Shown here: positions 40,901 to 54,188 of the stretch, one piece after another
How the letters are laid out: every line of letters starts with the position of its first letter
How positions within the stretch are numbered: position 1 is the first letter of the stretch
DNA from: Pachyseris speciosa
Taxonomy: Eukaryota > Cnidaria > Anthozoa > Scleractinia > Pachyseridae
NCBI GenBank assembly: GCA_016490735.1
Contig: JAEMWC010000132.1
Span: forward strand, 607,501 to 671,500
Length of the DNA stretch: 64,000 nucleotides
Reading direction: 5' to 3'
The notes under the pieces: model-generated
Database searches by the model: none
What the model saw: the letters and a program-made list of their open reading frames with translations, nothing else
What the model was told of the DNA's origin: nothing
Translations under genes and position numbers: made by a program

Positions 40901-43900
40901 ACAAAAGAGAACAAATACGACACACAAGAGCGCGGTGACTATTATTGATTTTATTGATTTCTAGTCCTTTTTGCTTCAGAATACCAAACGGTGTTTTATA
41001 TAATTTGGCTACCTTCTGTGTCAATAATTATTAATTAATTAATTAATTTATTTATTTATTAATTACTCGGGCTTCCCGCGTCTCGCGGGTCGTCCGGGTC
41101 TAAAATTACCGTCCGTTCTTCTTTTTCTTCGTCGTCGAGTTTCACCCACAAAGCTCACTTCCGGCGTTTCTGCGCAAGCGCTAACTAATAATGGTCATTT
41201 TGGAATAAGTGTTTACCGCATTAGCTATGCTGAATGTCGGTGGCCTAGCGGTCAGCTGTACCGCTTATGATGCAGATGTTCCAGGTTTCTTTCTTTTTTC
41301 TTTTTTTTTTTTTTTTTTGCGTTCCTTTTTTTCATCTTCTTTTTTAAATATTTTTTTACAAGTGTTATAATTATTGTAAGTTATAAATGGTTGAGCTGTA
41401 AAGCAATTTTCAAGGGATATATGTTTATAGGGATCTATGGATATACACTGCAAAGAAACAGACACGAACCGATGAATGATGCCTGTTATCACGTATCGGG
41501 AAACGTCGATTCACCTTGTGTCTTTGAAGTCTGAACAAATAATATGTTAAAAGAAGTGTCCATACGAATTTTTGCAAGTTCAACTGCGAGACGAAAGCTT
41601 TTAACATGACTGAACTTACCTCCAGATGTTTTTTAATTAGACTGCCGTGTCTCCCCGTGTCCGCTCCATTAAGAGGTAGTACATTTTGTTGAATAACTCA
41701 AGTACTCATACACCCCTGAGACTTTGACAGGTAGTTTACTTACTGTTTTTCCACAATACACCCCTAAGACTTTCACAGGTAGTTTATTTACTATTTTTCC
41801 ACAATATCTCAATTTCTGGACATTAGTTTTTGAATGATAAGCGATTAGTTTTTAATTGCGTGACTTGAAACTGACCGCAGAAACGTTCGGCTTTCTTATG
41901 TTTCAAATGACCCTGGACTGACGTATTTGTAAACAGTTTCACTCTTGATTATTTTTCTCTTCACATTTTACCGAGACTCCATTAACGTCTATGCGAAATA
42001 AAACTACATCCTTCGATAAGCGCTTTCTTTTTCAAACAAATATCCATCGTTGCTTAGTTTTTTTTTTTTTTGGAATCAATACACTATTTTATCATGTTAC
42101 ACTGCGATGAGCCTCTGTGGCCAAGAGGTCATTGTTCCTTCCTGTGACTCAGCTAACCCGGTTTCGATATCTATCTTTTTTTTTTTTTTTAGTTTCTCTT
42201 TTTCTTCTTCTTTTTTACAAGTGTTACAATTATTGTTCTCAATGGTTGAGCTCAATGTGTCCGATGTAAGAAAGACAGACTTCTCTCTATTCTTTTGTTT
42301 AGCGCTAAATTAGGGATACAATGCTGTTTTTTTGCAAGCCCGAGTTTAGGCTAATTGTAGCCTCTTGTTAATTAATACTTGTCTGTCAGTTTGCGTTCTA
42401 CAGTTGAACCTGTAGTAAGCGATCACCCTCGGGTAATGGCAAATTGACCGCTTAATACAGGGTGACCACCTAACACAGGTTGCACTGAATACACGTCAAA
42501 CACAATAAAAACCCCATTTTGTATCGCATTTGAAAACTATATATACAGTTTATGCGCAAGAAAGACACCCCAATTTACTTACTCCGTTAAGAAACTGCAG
42601 GACCCCTGCAATTTCAAAATGGTATGACAAAGGAGAACATATAAAGCGGGTGTAATGAAACAGTAACGCAAAGTTCCCACAGTAGGTATTGCAGGTCGAC
42701 AGAAATGTTAACATAAAAACGGAATTCAGTTCCCTGGGGTGCTATTTGTAATTGTATATTTGAGTGGTTTTCTTTTACAAGCGACAGTTTAGTTCAGGTC
42801 AAGACATTCGAAACAACTCGTTTGGCCTTAGTAAAAGGTGACTGCAACGCTTAACAGAGGTCAAAATTACACTAATTTTTGGGACGTAAACTGACAGCGT
42901 AATAGAGGGTGTCCACCTAATACGGTGCCGCTTAATACAGGCTGGACTGTATTATAAGTTAGCCTCTACATGTTAGGCTTTCTTAGTCACCTGAATTTTG
43001 TTCGAACAATGATTCACGCTGCCAATGGTGTAGCATGTGTAGTAAAACCAGTCAGGGCACTTTTCTGCATAAGGTCCACTTGACGTTCCCGGCATGCATT
43101 GTTGTAGGCTATCACACCAGCCACACGCAGAGTTCTGGGCACAAGTCGAGCAACGTCGAAACTTGGTGCAGTAGGAATATGTACAGCCTCGACCCTGTGA
43201 GGAACGGGATAGCATTGTTCATTAAAATTGATATCACAAAAGGTGGACTAAGATATGAAAGGGCTCGTTTCCATTTCCATACGAGTGGGAAACTATTGTA
43301 GCCTGGATACAGGCTCTTCATTTGGGCACTTCAGAGATGAGGTTCTTTGCCTCGATGGCGCGCGGTCAAAAGCTAAGGGATTGGGCCTCGCCCTCACTCG
43401 CTCTCTGGGACTCCCAAATAAAGAGCCTATATGCAGTCTAGCGGGAAATGGGAAGTTTCCCTAAAAGGCCGAGAATAAAACTGAACTATCCACTTCTGTT
43501 ATATCATGACCATTATGCTTTCTGTTTTCTCAGTTAGCATTTTGTGTTTGTCAAGACAAGACGCCAGCGTAAAGCCTTCTCTTAAGTGTGCAAGTAGTGA
43601 AAAAAGTCCGAAGGATTTATTAACAACAAAAAGAGAAAACAAGACCCGTTCAAAGCCCCACTAGCCTGAACGCTTGGAATTGGATTACTCGTGTAGGTGA
43701 CCATCGGCACAACAAGGTCCGCGCAGCAAGTTTGCAACTGGGGGGAGGGGGGGGGAGGGGGGCTGACTTCGAACGCCGAACGCGTTAGCGTGAGTCAACT
43801 AGGGGGGTCCGGAGGCATGCTCCCCCTGAAAATAATCACGTTAAAGTCCTCTGAAATGGTTGGAAATGCATTTAAAATTAACATGGTTTGGTGAAACTTA

Positions 43901-46900
43901 TATACTTTCAGCAACAAAACAACGGTGTTTTTAAACATGAATAATCAGTTTTCGATAAAACGTTAAATAGAAAAGTAACTTCGATATTTTTAGTATTACT
44001 TGCTTTTTACTGTTAAAAAGTAGGGGGCTAAAGCCTCCAGCCCCTCCCTTTGCGCGGTGCCTGAGCAAAGGTCCTACACTGTTTGTCATGTTTTAGAGTG
44101 ACTCTACTAAAACCGCCCACTTCCTTTCGCGTTGTAATTAACTAGTGATTATTTAACTGAACGGCAACAGTTAAGCTTTAGTATCTTGATCCGGATGAGT
44201 GGTGGTAATGTAAGCAAAGCTAAGATTAGTCAGGCTTTGTTCGAGATAACAGAGGTTTTTAAATAGATTCCAGATAAACAGGTCTCAGGTCAAATTAGTT
44301 AGGAATTCGAGATAGAGGGGGGTTCGAAATCTACTGCAGTTGTTCTGAGCTGCATCTTAAAGACCTCGACTAGCCCGTAGCGCGGCGGATAAACTTAACT
44401 ACCCCGGCAAGTGCACCTAAGTTTTCTGTATTGGGAGAAAGATAATAGGACGTTTAAGCGACAGCAACTACAACGGTAAAGAGAACGCCTCAAAAAAATA
44501 GGTTTAATGAGCAAAAAATGATGGTTCTCAAAATATACTTTAAGAATTTAGGAACTTTCGTTACCGTCCTGTACAAAACAACAACGTAATATGACCAAAT
44601 TCAAGCCTTCGTAAAGAACGTGAGAACATGCTGGTGAATTTTTTATTCTCTTTGTTAATTATCCAAACCGTTCCTAACAATTTATTTCCTGGATGGTTCG
44701 CTCACTTTTTACGAGTTGAACGCACTGGTAAAAATTTGGCGTTGCCTTAGTAGTAGCTTTCACTCCCTAATTTTTAACAAGAGCAGAAGGAAAGATTAAC
44801 AGATTTTGACTTACAAGAAATCCCGGTGTGCACCTGCAGGCGTTCGGTCCAACGCACTGTCCATTCCCAGAACAGTTGTGCACGTCTTTACAGTGAAACT
44901 GAGAACAATCGGGTCCAGTCCACCCACGGTGACAAAAACACGTGGCTCCAACACAGTCGCCATTATGAAAACAACCATTGGGACAGCGAATAACTGCGGA
45001 AAAAATAAAAGCTTCATACATCATGTAGAGAATAAAGCGGAAAAGCTCCCGCCAAAAACTGAAACCATGCTTATTGGGTTTTCATTGAGGGGATACATTT
45101 TACTCAAACTTAATTAAAACCCCTTTGTACAGTATGCTCACTAGAACGCCTCGACTTTTCAATACTCTTAACTGAAATGTAACATTTTAGGTAATTCTGA
45201 CAATCAAAATGTACAATTAAATTATACTAACTCTTTCAAGTGTCACCTTTACAGTACAGTGTCTAACGTACCTGCAATGCGTGTGCAAAGAAAAGGGTGT
45301 AGACTGTTGCATGGGACAACTTTTTTAAGTCTCTTTTGTGTCATCACTGTACACTGTTGTTTAGTCTGCCCACTTTTATCCTCTTCCTCCTGTAATAGAA
45401 TAAGATTAAAGTAAAATATCCTCAAAGCACTATTCCTCCAACATTTTTCACTTATTTCCGAGGTATGTTTCACGATTAGTCTCAAACTGTGGTTTGTTAG
45501 TATGATGTGTAAGCAGGGGGGACAGATTGAAGGGTAGAAAGCGATTAAACCAACAAAAAAACGTTGATGGACGGACGAACAGGCCGATCGGCAAAATGAC
45601 GCAAAAAGGATGGACGGCAAGGGTAATGATGGAGCATGGAGGGATGGAGGGAGGGTAGTTGGGATCAATTGGTGGATGGATGGAGATATGGAGGAAGGGT
45701 TTTACCGAGGGAAGGAGGTTAGAAGCGATGGAGGGAAGCGGAGGGAAGGGGGAAGGAAGGAAGTGGAATGGGTGGATGGAAGAATTGCTGACTGAATGGA
45801 GGGAGGGAGGAGCGAGGAAACGAGCGAGGGGAATGAGAGACGGAAAGAGGAAGGGAGGAGGAAAGGAATCTACTTACCGAGTGAGAGAGGGAAGGAAAAA
45901 AGGCAAAGAGGTAGCTAAAAAGGTAAAGAAGGGAAGGAGCCACAATTAAGAATATTTACATACCATGTTTTCTTCACTTGTCACCCACATAGGCACGAGA
46001 GGTTTTCCATCAGGTCGTTTTGCCTGCATTTCCAGATTTATAAATTCCATATCACCAGGTATATCAGTTGATGCGACATGTCCTCCGTAGTACTATAACA
46101 TAAGAGAAACCCAACAAGAAACGATATTACAAAGTATCAATTGCAAATAACATGAATCTCTCGATACGATTACTAATATCTTAATTCTAAATTTATTTAT
46201 TTATTTATTTATTCAAATCATTTATCTAATTATTCATTTACATACTTATCTACTTTAATTTTATGCGTCTCCGATTTTGGGGGCACTTGTGCTTGGCTAC
46301 AAGATTTCAACATTATAATAAACTTGTTGTTGTTGTTGTTGTTAATAGGAATAGTATTCTCAATAGATACCTGACAGTATTCTTGGGCCTCTTTGAAAGT
46401 CGTACTGCCACGTCTGATTGTATAACAAGTTGAGCCTGCATTCAACCAGTCAGCGGGACAACCAACTGCAAGATAAAGGAGAAATTGAAACGTTTCAAGC
46501 CCAGAACTATCAGCAGCTTATCTTATGTGATCATCTGGTGAGCGGGTGCCCTAAAAGATAAAGCCCTGGACAGCATTGTTGGTGCTGTTGTTTGTTTGTT
46601 TGTTTTTTGTTTTTTTGTTGTTGTTTTTTTTATGTCTGTTTCGTTTCTCTGACTTTCCCGCGTTTACGTCAAGTCTCCAAGGATAGTTGCTTGCACTATG
46701 CACTTACGTGATAAAATACTTCTTGGCGGCAGCTTCAGGAAAGGCGTGTATTCCACACTAGCCAGTTGGTAGTCGTCTTCTTTCTCGTATATCCGCAAGC
46801 CAACTGCAGGCTCAGTTCCAACACCCCACCAGTTCTCAACGCCGTCGATGACGTCATATACGGGCTGTTTTGTGGAACTGAACTCATAAAGATTTGACGG

Positions 46901-49900
46901 ATTTTTGAAGTTGTTTCTATGGTATTGCATTGGCCCATTCGACAAAACTGTTACTCCATAGTTCTGCCCAAGACCCTTGTTGAGAAAAAATGTGTTGAAC
47001 TCACACTTTTGCTCTTTAGGCCAAGGGCTGGAAAAGTCATACTGAATACAGTGTAGTCCCGAGTTGTTGTAGAAAAAGTTATTCACGATCTCACTTTGCA
47101 TCTCAGAGAGCTTAACAGTGCTGCCGTAGCCCAAGTTACTTCCAAAAGTGTTTCCCATAATGTATACAAAGTTATAGTTTGTTTTTAACCCTTTTCTAGG
47201 CTCTACAACAATTGTGAGTTTACATTGCTGTCAAATGTGTTCCCATATATAAAACTTCTCGGCACCATTGTACCATCGCTTCGTCCTAAATACACTTGAA
47301 TGGCTCCAATCCTGTTTCTAGCGATGAAGCTGTTAGAGAGCGTAAAACTGTTGTCCTGAATTTCCAGTGATATGGCACTTTTTCCCGAGGCACTAGAAGG
47401 CAGAGCTGGATTATCAAAAATTTTGCATCGTTCCACAATGAGCCGAGGTCTGACGTCACTTCCTGTCGTGACAGAAGTGTAGTTTATTGCTTGGTCGGTG
47501 TTACCGCTGAACACACTGTTGGATACCCTGTGTTCTGTAGAAAAAAAAAATAAAGTAAATGTAGGACTGCCAGCATGGTGAGACTTTCGCTTGGGCGCAG
47601 GGATGGAAAGGCGTGGGAACCAAGAAATATATGATTTCATACATTCATTCTCACATGTTTATCACTCACGGATATATTACGAATCAACAAAACGACCAGC
47701 TCCCAGTTGGCTTTGTTAGCTCAGTTGTTAGAGCACTGCACGGATATCGCAGAGGTCATGTCTTCAATTCCCGTGCAAGCCTAAATTTTTTTCAGGCTTT
47801 ATTTTCACTACTGCTTAAGTTGTATCCATAACTGCGAAGATCATTCACATATTCATTCTTTAATCCGCAGTTCAAATACACGATCTTCATATATTCATTC
47901 TCACATACGAGCATATTACGAACCAACAAAATGACCAGCTAACAGTTGGCTTGTTATTTCAGTTGGTAGAGCACTGCACTGGTATCGCAGAGACCGTGGG
48001 TTCATATATTCATTCTCACAAAATCTAAATTGTTGGCTACATGCAATCTGCAACGCAATGCCGATTAAAGATAATTTACGGAGGAGAACCTGCATGTAAC
48101 ACCTCCTCTTCGAAAATTGTCTCAAAAGCGTTGGGTTTCGAAATTGCAAAAAAGACGAGTGTGTTTTTCCACGCGCAACAGGTAACATTCACACCTCGGA
48201 GTACAGTGCGTCGCTACTGTATTGCAATCTGCCGTAAATGCATCGTCCAACAAAAGCTTATTATGGACTACACTACTTGAGGTTTTGCATTCTAAATGTC
48301 ACTAATACACACATATTGATTTTACTTTTTCAGAAGGCCGCCTATCAACTATGATGTTAAAAAAGAAAGTTGCAGAATTGATTCCCTTAGATAGCTTTGA
48401 TTTTATAAACTGTCACAATGAAGTAAGTAACCATAGCAACAAGCATAAACGAACAAGAAATGAAGTAGGTGCACTTTACCTGTAATGCTGCAGCGTCGCA
48501 ATTCAAGGTTGTCAACAGCAACATAATTTCTATACCAGTAACTAGACGTCTTATTGTATTCGCCTTCAAGAAGCAGCCTGTACTCGTCAATATCGGTGGG
48601 AAGAGCCAGGATCACCTTCTTCCAGCTCCTCAGCAGAACATTCTTAGCACTCCAGATCAATGCTTGTCTAATGTTTGGATATGTTCCTACAGAAGGGAAG
48701 GAATTAAAAGACAAAGAAGAAACAAAACTCTCGAATTAAATGAGACTAAGGGCGCGTTTTTGTATTCACAATTCTGGAATGAAAATGGCCAGAATATAAA
48801 ATGCGCGCGTTTTTCTATTCCGCATTCCTATTCCGGAATGGACAGAACGCCATTCCATCCATTCTGCTCCCAGGGGCAAAATGAAAAGAATATTGCGAAT
48901 GAAAATCCAAGATGGCGGACGGCGAGATGAGCGCTGCGGATTCAAATACGTCTCTACCAGAGAAAAACTCAGGTTACCCTTTTTGAACACTATGAAACAT
49001 TGCTTTTAATTTCAGTGTACCAAAAGTACGAGGTTTTCAGTGATGTTTCGTACAGGACATCTCGACGGGCGTTTTTTATGCAGACAATCTTAATTATTCA
49101 TAACATTCCGTACCAACCATTCATATCCCAGAATTGTGGATAAAAAAACGCGCCCTAAGACAGGAGTCAAACGGCCTGGGATATACTTCAACCATATTTG
49201 GGTGTAGGGGTGCCGCTTAGAGTTTGAAACCTTGACCCTGTTTAGGACAGAAATGACCTTAAATAGTCACCATGTGTAGGCTAACGCCCTCTATTTTAAA
49301 AACGATAGTGCTTATGTCTAGTGCTGAAAATGATAAAATAAATACAGATAAATTTTTCCAATACTCAACGACATTCTTGTAGTCATACCCTTTCTAGGAC
49401 GGGTCCAGACCATGATTGGGACAGAATCGCTTGAAATTACATATACTGTTCAGAGCAGAGGAGCCAAATACTATACGCTATCCAGCGGCCCGTCCCCGTG
49501 TAGGCCATATAGGGGAGTTTCCACCTCCCCCGGGTCAAAAGGGAAGATAATTTACAGAAGTTACCAAATTCAAACTCTTTCAGAACACAGGTGTCAATAA
49601 GATAGCCTGAAAGACAGTGGAAGAACTATAGCTTTGAGGTTCTACTATCCTAAAGGACTTGAGCAGACTCGGTTTTAGCAAAAATAAATTTTGAGTAAAG
49701 ATCTTCCTCAGACCAAACCAATTTAAAGCTAAGTAATCCCTCTCTGGAAAGAGTACGGGGAGATTTTCGAATATATCCTTTTGTTGTTGTTGTTGTTGTT
49801 GTTGTTGTTACGGAAAACACGTATTGTTAATTAATGATCTTTCAAGGTTGTAAGTAGACTGCCTGGTAACCATCACGGGAGAGGAAAACGTTGATAAGTT

Positions 49901-50811
49901 TTAACTGGGTATCTCCCACGTATTAATGCATAATTGTGCTTATAACTTTGTAACAGTTGTTAGTTTAAATCTATTCCAATCAGTTCGAAAAAATGGACAT
50001 TGCTCGTTTTTTATTTAGTTGCACCGTTACGTTGAGTAAAACAAAAGAGAACGTCATCGGCAGCATCTTTGTCTCGGTTGAGTTATATCGTTACAGATTT
50101 GAAGAATTTAAGTCTGTGCTTTCTGTCCCAAACAAGTAGTGTAAAGTTATAAAACTTGTCAAATAATTTGCCTCGCGGGGTTTGAAGATATTGTATTGCG
50201 GCGTTATAAGGCATTGAGATTGAGCCAACATCTCTGGCTGTTTATTTTTTCGTTTACCTTTAGAGAGTGGTGATAAAACGAAGGGAAAACCGAAGCTAAA
50301 AGTAAAGATGCTAGAGCGGTTTTCAATTGAGTGTCGTACCTAAAACCAAAACCAAAGCAATTGCTCTCGCCAATCACAACAGACGCAGACAGTACAATAA
50401 GTCAATCAGAATCCGAAGCAATAACATGAAGCTAAGACCAAGCGCGGGAAAATGCGCGCGTGAAAGTGGCAATTGGGTTTCGTTTTGCTTTCCTTTGATT
50501 GAAAAAGTGGCGCGAGTTTTGTTAGCCAATCACAGACCAAAGCAAATGTAATTTACTTTCGATGCTCAATTGAAAACCTCTCCATGACATGCCATAGTGT
50601 TCTTTGTGCATACATACATACAACCTTTATTTATACACGATATTAATTCAAAGTTACAAGCTTGTGGGGTCGTGTGCAAGAATTACAAATAAAAGTTCAT
50701 ATATGATTTATTTCATATATCATTCACACCCATTTATCTCACGGGAACATATAAACCCATAATTGACCTGCTCACAGCGTGAATGGCTTCATAGCTCAGT
50801 TGGTTAGAGCA

Positions 50812-50860
<49 letters not shown>

Positions 50861-52080
50861 ATTTTTTTCGGGCTTCTTTACGAATTGCATAAATTGCGTT
50901 CACAACTGCGAGGATCTTTTCTTCATTTCAAAAGTAAAAATGCTAAAAATTATTAATTCCAGGGAAATGAAATCGTTCAATCATAAACTACACTATTTTA
51001 AAGACAATTAGAAATATAGAAAATTCTCAGATCTGTTATTGATTGTTTGTGGGGCTAAAACGTTGAAATTAAAATCGTTAAATGTGCAACACTTAACCAC
51101 TTTTTTCAGTAAAGATTTCATGTCTGTGCAATCTAAGATAGAACCATTTGAGCGACTTATGGCGTTCCAGAGGACAGTTCCTCTATAGGTAATGGAGGTT
51201 TTAACTTAATTTGACGCAAACCTCGGAGCCATTGACCTGTGCTTCGTTCTTTGTCTTTAACTTCTATAAACTTACGGACAGTATTTCAAATACTGCAAAC
51301 GAAACCAACCTGTTTGTATGTTAAGTGACAATCCAGCGCTGCCCTGCGTTCCCAGGCGGTAAAAGAACACAACAGAACACAACTTCGAATGTTTTGTTAT
51401 TACAGGACTAACAAGGCCAGCACGACCACCAGATGGTGGCCAGTGGTCGTTACCGATGTATAGGCGTTTTCCTGAAAAAGATGAACATCGTTAATGCAGT
51501 CTAGGTGTCCACAAATCGTTAAACCGTTAAACCTGGTATGGGGTTTCCATAAAGCAGTTATAAGCCTGAGGGACTATTCTAAGAGTTGCAATCTGGCCTT
51601 AAATTCCTCCAAGACAAACTGGATGCTTATTTCCACCCCACAGATGGCGCGATATCACAGTTTAGAAGAACGAAAGCTCCCTATCGCTTGTGGCGATACT
51701 CCACTAAAACGGATTTCTTGCTCAAAGCTATTGGGTGTACACGTGGACCAGCACTTGCCTGGAAGACGCATGTAGATCATGAGTTAAGTTCATCATGCGG
51801 GACATTGTCAGTACTTCGCAGGCTTAAAAATCTAGCCCCTTTTCACGTGAGGAAACACCTGGCAGAGAGCTTGGTCCTCTCTAAAGTGAACTATGCATGT
51901 TCTGTTTTTCACTCCCTCCCAGCATTTCAAATGAAGCGCCTCCAAAAGCTACAAAATGCATGCGCTGGATTTGTCACAAGAAGGTTCGCAGAGTTTTTCC
52001 TCGGTTTGTTTTAATTGTAATCAACTTTAGTTAAATATTAACGAATGAAGAGCCACCTAGTGGAATTGCTGTTAATAAAG

Positions 52081-52120
<40 letters not shown>

Positions 52121-54131
52121 CATCATCATTAATGCTTAGCGCTCCAGTTTGAAACCTATATCAGCAACTTCACCGCGGCAGTTTATTCAAATGGAAGCTA
52201 CTGCACTAACAAGTTATTCCTAACAGTACTATCTGTTTAAGCTCAACAGGTCATTTGCGAATTACACCTTTGACCTGTTTTTCAAAGCAAAGCCTAGTAC
52301 TCAACCATTCATCTGAGATGAATTCATGGGAATGAAATCTTATTTTCATATCAAAGGATGAGCAAGAGGACTCGCTTTGAAAAAGAGGCCAAGGGTAATT
52401 TTGAAACGGCCTATTGTGAGCTGTAGTCTCCTAAGCAGCCGTTTTTTTGTCTCGTCACGCAACGCTACTCGCCACTAACGGCTGCTGAAAACCAAAACCA
52501 CATTCCTTTCCCTTTGTGTTTGCGGTCTAACGAATTGACCAATCATGTATCACAAAAATGACAATGACGTCAGAGGAAACAGCATGCTTTTCATTCTGTC
52601 AGAGATGTCACGGACTCTGGTCACGAATGGAACAATTCCTAAGAAGATTGTCCATAGTGTTTTACCTGAGGTGTTTTTCAAACAGCAGCGTTCATTTGCA
52701 GTGGACGCTATATGTAAATGATGCGGCCGGGTATTCTGTAAGCTAGCCCAGAAATGTTTGCTACGAGCGGTTGAAAAAGTTCCAACGGGCTTCGTAAAAA
52801 GAAATTCAACGAGAAAGAGAGGAAGTCTTCAGTAAAAGGGAACCTCCAAGAGCAAAGCGATTCCTGCGAGCTACAGAAGAGATACAAAATATTCCCGATG
52901 GAGAGACTGTCCGCGAAAACGTTTCCGTGACTGACCGAGCGAAAGCATCTAAATCCCTGCAATTTGGCAAAGGCAAAGCTAGCGCTCGTATTTCTCCTCC
53001 TATTGACTCCTAAAAGCGGGACTAGGGCGCCTATGACTTACGTTCCTGGCTTCCTATCTCCGATTCAAAGACACGTGGCCTACAATCTCGTGTTGAGTGT
53101 ATTACCAAATCAAAATATGAAAAGTCCAGAAGAAAATTATCACATTCATTTCGTCCACGATTAACCTCAACACCAAACTCGTCTACACGGGAACAAAGTC
53201 AAATGCAATTACTGGTAAAGATCTAGTATCCTAGTGAAAACGTAAACAAAACGCTAACCGTTTGCTATCACTCCACTGTAGTCCATTGTTAGCGCACGCT
53301 GGACACCGAAATAAACTAGGCTGTGATTGGATGTACGCCGAACTGAGGAATTGGCGCGTACACCTTCCAGAAAATGGAAGGCTGATCCTGATTGGCTAAT
53401 AGTCGGGAAAGGTATGTGGTTCGGTTTTCAGCAGCCATTAGTGGCTTGGAGCGTTGCGTGACGAGACTAAGAACGGCTGCGTAGGAGACTATGTGAGCTG
53501 TTGACCTGTACTATCCTCTGGTACTGGTATTGTGTTGCACAGGGTACCAAACCTCGTCGATCTGTGCACCAACGAGAAAGCTTTTGCGTAGTATTAACAA
53601 GAGTACAATGGTAAGAGTATAAGTGGATTTACAGAAACGACGAAAAAGTACCGTTTCTACTGAAGTAGGAATAGTCATCTTGTCTATTGTATGAATAGGA
53701 AAATCCCATTATTTTCCATGTTCTTGTGACGTTAAGTCCATTGATTGACATGTTGCTGAATGTCTGCCAGCCGCAAAAACCAGTCTCGTATGTGCAAGGG
53801 CCATCTATAAAGGAACGATGAAATATAGTTAAGGCTTTAAGTCAATAGTAGCCTTTCTCGGCTTATAGGCACCTCCAGAAAGCAAATATGTCTACGAAAG
53901 CTGCATAACTGTACTTTTACTCGATAATCGTAACTTAAATGTTCACTGTTTAACCAGTATCACCACACTCCAGACTTGCCACCAGTATCACCGACTGCCT
54001 GACTAGCTAGGTATTTGACTGACTGACTGACTGACTGACTGATTGACTGACTGATTGACTGACTGACTGTGACCGACTGACTGATTAATTGATTGATTGA
54101 TTGATTAAATAATCGATCGATCGATTGATCA

Positions 54132-54188
<57 letters not shown>

